NCBI GenBank assembly: GCA_003640385.1
Contig: RCAB01000596.1
Location: forward strand, 1-34,765
Direction: 5' to 3'
Length of the DNA stretch: 34,765 nt
Origin: Setaria digitata
Lineage: Eukaryota > Nematoda > Chromadorea > Rhabditida > Setariidae
Part shown: positions 31,322-34,765 of the stretch, piece after piece
Layout: the number at the start of each line of letters is the position of its first letter
Numbering within the stretch: the stretch's first letter is position 1
Position numbers and translations under genes: made by a program
Notes under the pieces: model-generated
Seen by the model: only the letters and a program-made list of their open reading frames with translations
What the model was told of the DNA's origin: nothing
Databases searched by the model: none

Positions 31322-32038
31322 TGATAATTATCAGTGCTAATTTATCACATAATTGAGGGATGATAATTTGATGAATTTCAAATTGTTAAACAAATTGTAT
31401 TTGTTCAATACTAATAGCTTATTTATTTTGTATTTCTGTAATTATCAGTTTTTATAAGATCAATCAGTAGATAGTTATTTTTGGAGGCTAAACAAAAAAA
31501 GTTATTTGTTGAAATATTCAAATCATATTTGATCCCGAAATGACAATGAATAAATAATACTAATAATATATTTTGTAGAGAAGTAAATAAATGAGAAACT
31601 TTTTTGATAGATCTAATTCATAAAGGTTATCTTACTATATTCGTAAATGAATCGAAGTTATCTATCAGAAGACCCTGATAAGTAAGAATTCTCTTATCAC
31701 ATTAATATGTTATGTTTATGTCTTGATTTGCACTTATCGAAATTGCTTATCAGCATTCTTATTCTTTTTGTTGATCTATATGTATGAGCATTTAGTATCA
31801 ACGTTTATTCAAACTTATCAATATTGCTTATTAACGTTTATCGATACTTAACATTTTTGATCATTTCTCAATTTTCCTTCGCTTTCTTTTTCTAAAATTT
31901 TAGGTCATTGTTCACTGTTCTATGAATTATCAGTGTGATATATTTGCAGTGAGATGAGCTAGTGATAATAACTGATTAATGGTATCATTAGATAATGATC
32001 ATTTTATGACTTATAATATTACATTAACAGATTGATAA
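31322..32038. promoter_or_regulatory. Cluster of twelve GATA-factor sites (TGATAA)
   Basis: TGATAA or its complement begins at 31322, 31328, 31342, 31361, 31442, 31676, 31694, 31747, 31815, 31927, 31963 and 32033; an AGATAA is at 31990. From local base composition about one to two are expected by chance in this length. In nematodes TGATAA is the preferred site of intestinal ELT-2/ELT-7 GATA factors. The target gene is not identified. Confidence 0.45.
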
Positions 32039-32039
32039 A

Positions 32040-34021
32040 TCGAGTTTATAGGCTTTATTGAGATTATCGGTCGATTACTGAGGTTTCCTTTGCATCAAAT
32101 CAAAACTTATTTCGATTTCTCTTACAAATATTTGACCTCATTCTTAGCTTAATTTAGACTAAATAGTATTTCTAATGAATTTGCTTTTGTTTCCTCAACT
32201 AAACATTAACATTATCGTAGTTAATCACTTAATTATGAAAAAGTTATTCCAATCTCTCTGAAAAAGTCATCTGTCAAAGTGAAAGTGAAATGTTCCAGTG
32301 TTCAACACTTAATGGCATTTCTGCTAAAGAATTTGCCCTGACAACAACAACTATTAGAGTGATTTATTGTTTCACTTGAACATTTGTATTAATTATCCTG
32401 TTTAAATTTTTACAAAATTTTGACGGAATATTTCAAATCTTGTCAACTGAAATTCGTTCATATTTCGTCGTCAAAAGCAACAACTGAATGAAGAAAACAT
32501 TCTATTGGAGGTGAGGAAAATTGGCCTATTCTATCATTGTTTCAAATAAATATTTAAATGAAACGTATTAGAAAATGGATTTAAAGGGGGGGGGGGGTGG
32601 GAGTAAAAAAAAAAGGAAAAAAAGAAAAGATATAAAAATAAGATGGACAAAAAAAAAAAAGCTGGTTTACGACAAATGGATAACCAAATAAGCAACGAAT
32701 AAAGCTAAATTGTCGAAGCAAAAGAGAAAATAAAGTTGAAAAGCAAAAAAAAAAAACAATTGAGTGAGGCCTAAAAATACTCTATTTCTTCTTGCTTTTT
32801 TTTCTCCCTATTATTATTTAAATTTATTAATTTTTTTTTCTTTTTTTTTTTTAAAAAAGAAAACAAATTTGAAAAATAAGAAAAATTAGAAAGACAATTA
32901 TTACATTTCCACATAAATTTATACAATTTTCAGTACCTCTATTCTTGCTGCTTATTACATGAAAATTTGTTTTTTTTTTTTTAGTAATTATATACTTTTT
33001 AGCATTTCAATATTGGGCCAAAAAATAGTTAGTAGTTTTTAACATTATTTTTATTTTCAGCACTATTTGTTTAACACTGATTAAGTTTTAATTTATTATT
33101 TCCAAATTTTGAATGAAAATTAAAGATAAAAGAGGTAAAGCCGAGCGAGATGCACCGAGAAGGATCTAATTGAAAGATTAAGAATACTTGTATAACAAAG
33201 AGATAACCAATAAATTAATTACTATTAACGGCATTTTGATTCAAGCAATGTGGATCAGGTGAAACAAAATTAATTAAAATTTCAAATTAAACTAAACTTT
33301 ACTGCTTCTCTGTCGTATTTAATGAATATTTCACTCTTGTAAAATTTCAAATTGCAATTTCAAATAACAAGGATTATTAGTAAGAATTTCAAACAGGTGG
33401 ATTAAAAAATTGAAGCAGTTTAATTATTAGCTATAATTACTGTTCAAAAATATAATGTCGACAAGTATAACTTCATAACTTTTATTTTAGAATGTTTGAT
33501 TTTTACTCCGTTTTGCTTGTCATATTGCTTATCACCGTAATACCGATTAAAATTCATTTCATGAATTAAAATATAATTCCATATAAGAATTCAAAAAAAA
33601 AAACTAATTAATGTCGAGCGTAATTTTCGTTTGCCATTTTTTTTTTCCATTCACTGATAGCTCCAAAATTTTATCATTAATTTAAAACAGTAACGGATTT
33701 ATAGTACTCATAAATTTTTTATGAATGTAGCATTTTCGTTCTCCTTTTTCCTCATAATCAAACAACGATTTAAATATTCATTTAAAAAAAAAAAAATAAG
33801 AATGAATAAAGAAATTTGTCCTTTTTTTTTATTTTTATTATTTAGCACAATTTACATTTAAAATACTTAAAATTTGTTCCCTTTTTTTTCCTATCTTTAA
33901 CCAAGCTTATTCACATATGTATGTTTTTTTTTTTTTCATAAATTTTTTAAAATTTTCTGTTGAAAAAAAAAGAAAAAGAAAAATTTGAAAATTTTTTTCC
34001 CTTTTAAACTTTTACCGGGTT
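32040..34021. other. Intergenic stretch
   Basis: Contains a G12 run at 32586-32597 followed by TGGG. A 32230-32380 island is open on both strands (plus: MFQCSTLNGISAKEF and onward), so coding is not claimed. The remainder is AT-rich. Confidence 0.5.
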
Positions 34022-34027
34022 TTTATT
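34022..34027 (-). terminator. Candidate polyadenylation signal
   Basis: AATAAA on the minus strand, one base after the stop of the exon at 34029. Unusually close, so weak evidence. Confidence 0.25.
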
Positions 34028-34028
34028 T

Positions 34029-34199
34029 TTACATCATTTCATTATCCAATGTTTTTCTCCAAGGATGAAATTGCTCTTTCACAATTGCTTCAATTCTTTT
34101 TTTTTCTTTTTCTTTTTCTTTCTTTTCTTTTCTTATCCGAATTCCTTCCATTGCTTTCAATTCATTTGGGGTTGATAAAGAATTTACATTTTTTTTTTT
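34029..34199 (-). CDS. Probable last exon of an unidentified protein
   Basis: 57 codons including TAA, in phase 0 from an acceptor (AAATTTAG) to the stop at 34029-34031. After an A-run start (KKKNVNSLSTPNELKAMEGI) comes a Lys/Glu-rich, probably helical segment and a more varied end, RIEAIVKEQFHPWRKTLDNE then MM. That end, with Trp, Pro, His and Gln, is unlikely to be simple-repeat noise. AATAAA lies almost directly after the stop. I do not recognise the family. Upstream exons would be to the right, probably outside the window. Alternatively the internal ATG at about 34154 starts a 40-residue product. Confidence 0.55.
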   Translation of the reverse strand, partial: KKKNVNSLSTPNELKAMEGIRIRKEKKEKEKEKKRIEAIVKEQFHPWRKTLDNEMM

Positions 34200-34535
34200 C
34201 TAAATTTAAATTCTAATCCTTTTTCTTTCTTAAATGTATTTTGAAAATGATATCAGTTTATATTTTCTTTTTCTGTTTTATTTTTTATTGGAAACAAAAA
34301 ATCTTAATGGCTGCTATTTAAATGTGATTTTCTATTTTTTAGGCTTTACATTTGAATTACAAATTAAAAACTTTACCAGTGATAAAATGATATAAGAAAT
34401 CAATTGAAAGTTTATATTAATGATAGTATGATTTACTTCTTTATGAGAGTCGATAAAACTTGCAAAATGAGTAACTATAAGTTGAAAAATTAGTAGCACA
34501 TCAAAAGTCAAGGATAGATTAAGCTGTAAATAACA

Positions 34536-34693
34536 CCAAGACGTGTCTACGTTTTTCTTAACCTTTAAAGGACACGTAAATAACAGGTCAGGAAAAGACG
34601 TGAAGGATAAAAAAGCGCCAAGACATGTCTACTTTTTTCTTAACCTTTAAAGAACAGGAATGGAAGAGACGTGAAGGATAAAAAAAATTGCGC
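34536..34693. repeat. 82-bp-period tandem repeat at the window edge
   Basis: Two copies start CCAAGACGTGTCTAC (34536) and CCAAGACATGTCTAC (34618). Each continues TTTTTCTTAACCTTTAAAG and ends AGACGTGAAGGATAAAAAA. The second copy is about 10 bp shorter in the middle. More copies may lie to the right. Confidence 0.9.
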
Positions 34694-34765
34694 GAAATGT
34701 GCGAGCAAACATACTTAAAGATTAAATTAAGATGATTAAATTTATAGAAATACGGAAAAAAAAAA

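Overview
The window is very AT-rich animal DNA, crowded with A and T homopolymers (the longest is 31 A at 26966-26996) and simple repeats, and most of it is non-coding. One gene is clear. A neuropeptide receptor of the nematode NPR-1 type (class A GPCR, NPY-receptor-like) lies on the minus strand, in eight exons between 24066 and 12274. The match to Caenorhabditis NPR-1 is recognised from memory, not from a search. It covers several blocks: the start [14 protein letters not shown] after TM2, a CG-FCTE--W block in extracellular loop 2, SWLPHN in TM6 and YLINLFTH in TM7. Together with TTTCAG-like splice acceptors this points to a nematode. The sparse exons and multi-kilobase introns suggest a parasitic lineage, possibly a spirurid, but that is inference.

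Layout. 1-12250: mostly intergenic or intronic. It holds one convincing orphan exon on the minus strand (2544-2719, family not recognised), two N-marked assembly duplications (1453-1662, 6376-6892), a 199-unit TG microsatellite (7311-7708) and a short, very GC-rich patch beside it (about 7820-7910). 12259-24120: the receptor gene. Intron 1 (5.6 kb) contains a nested TGACG-rich repeat array (about 22625-23000), a perfect 54-bp inverted repeat (23029-23082 with 23278-23331) and a third N-marked duplication (21296-21410). Intron 7 contains a second degenerate array that also carries TGACGT words. 24121-34000: non-coding DNA with CT, TG and AAT repeats, an unresolved NN gap at 28676, a polypurine tract, a cluster of twelve TGATAA sites (31322-32038) and a G12 tract. 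34022-34199: a probable last exon of a second minus-strand gene that enters from the right edge. Next to it, at the window end, is an 82-bp-period tandem repeat.

The genes do not form an operon. All three supported coding segments are on the minus strand, but they are kilobases apart and probably belong to three separate genes. The most informative observation is that the receptor has phenylalanine at the position equivalent to residue 215 of C. elegans NPR-1. There, Val (laboratory N2) versus Phe (wild isolates) separates solitary from aggregating strains, and Phe is the ancestral state.
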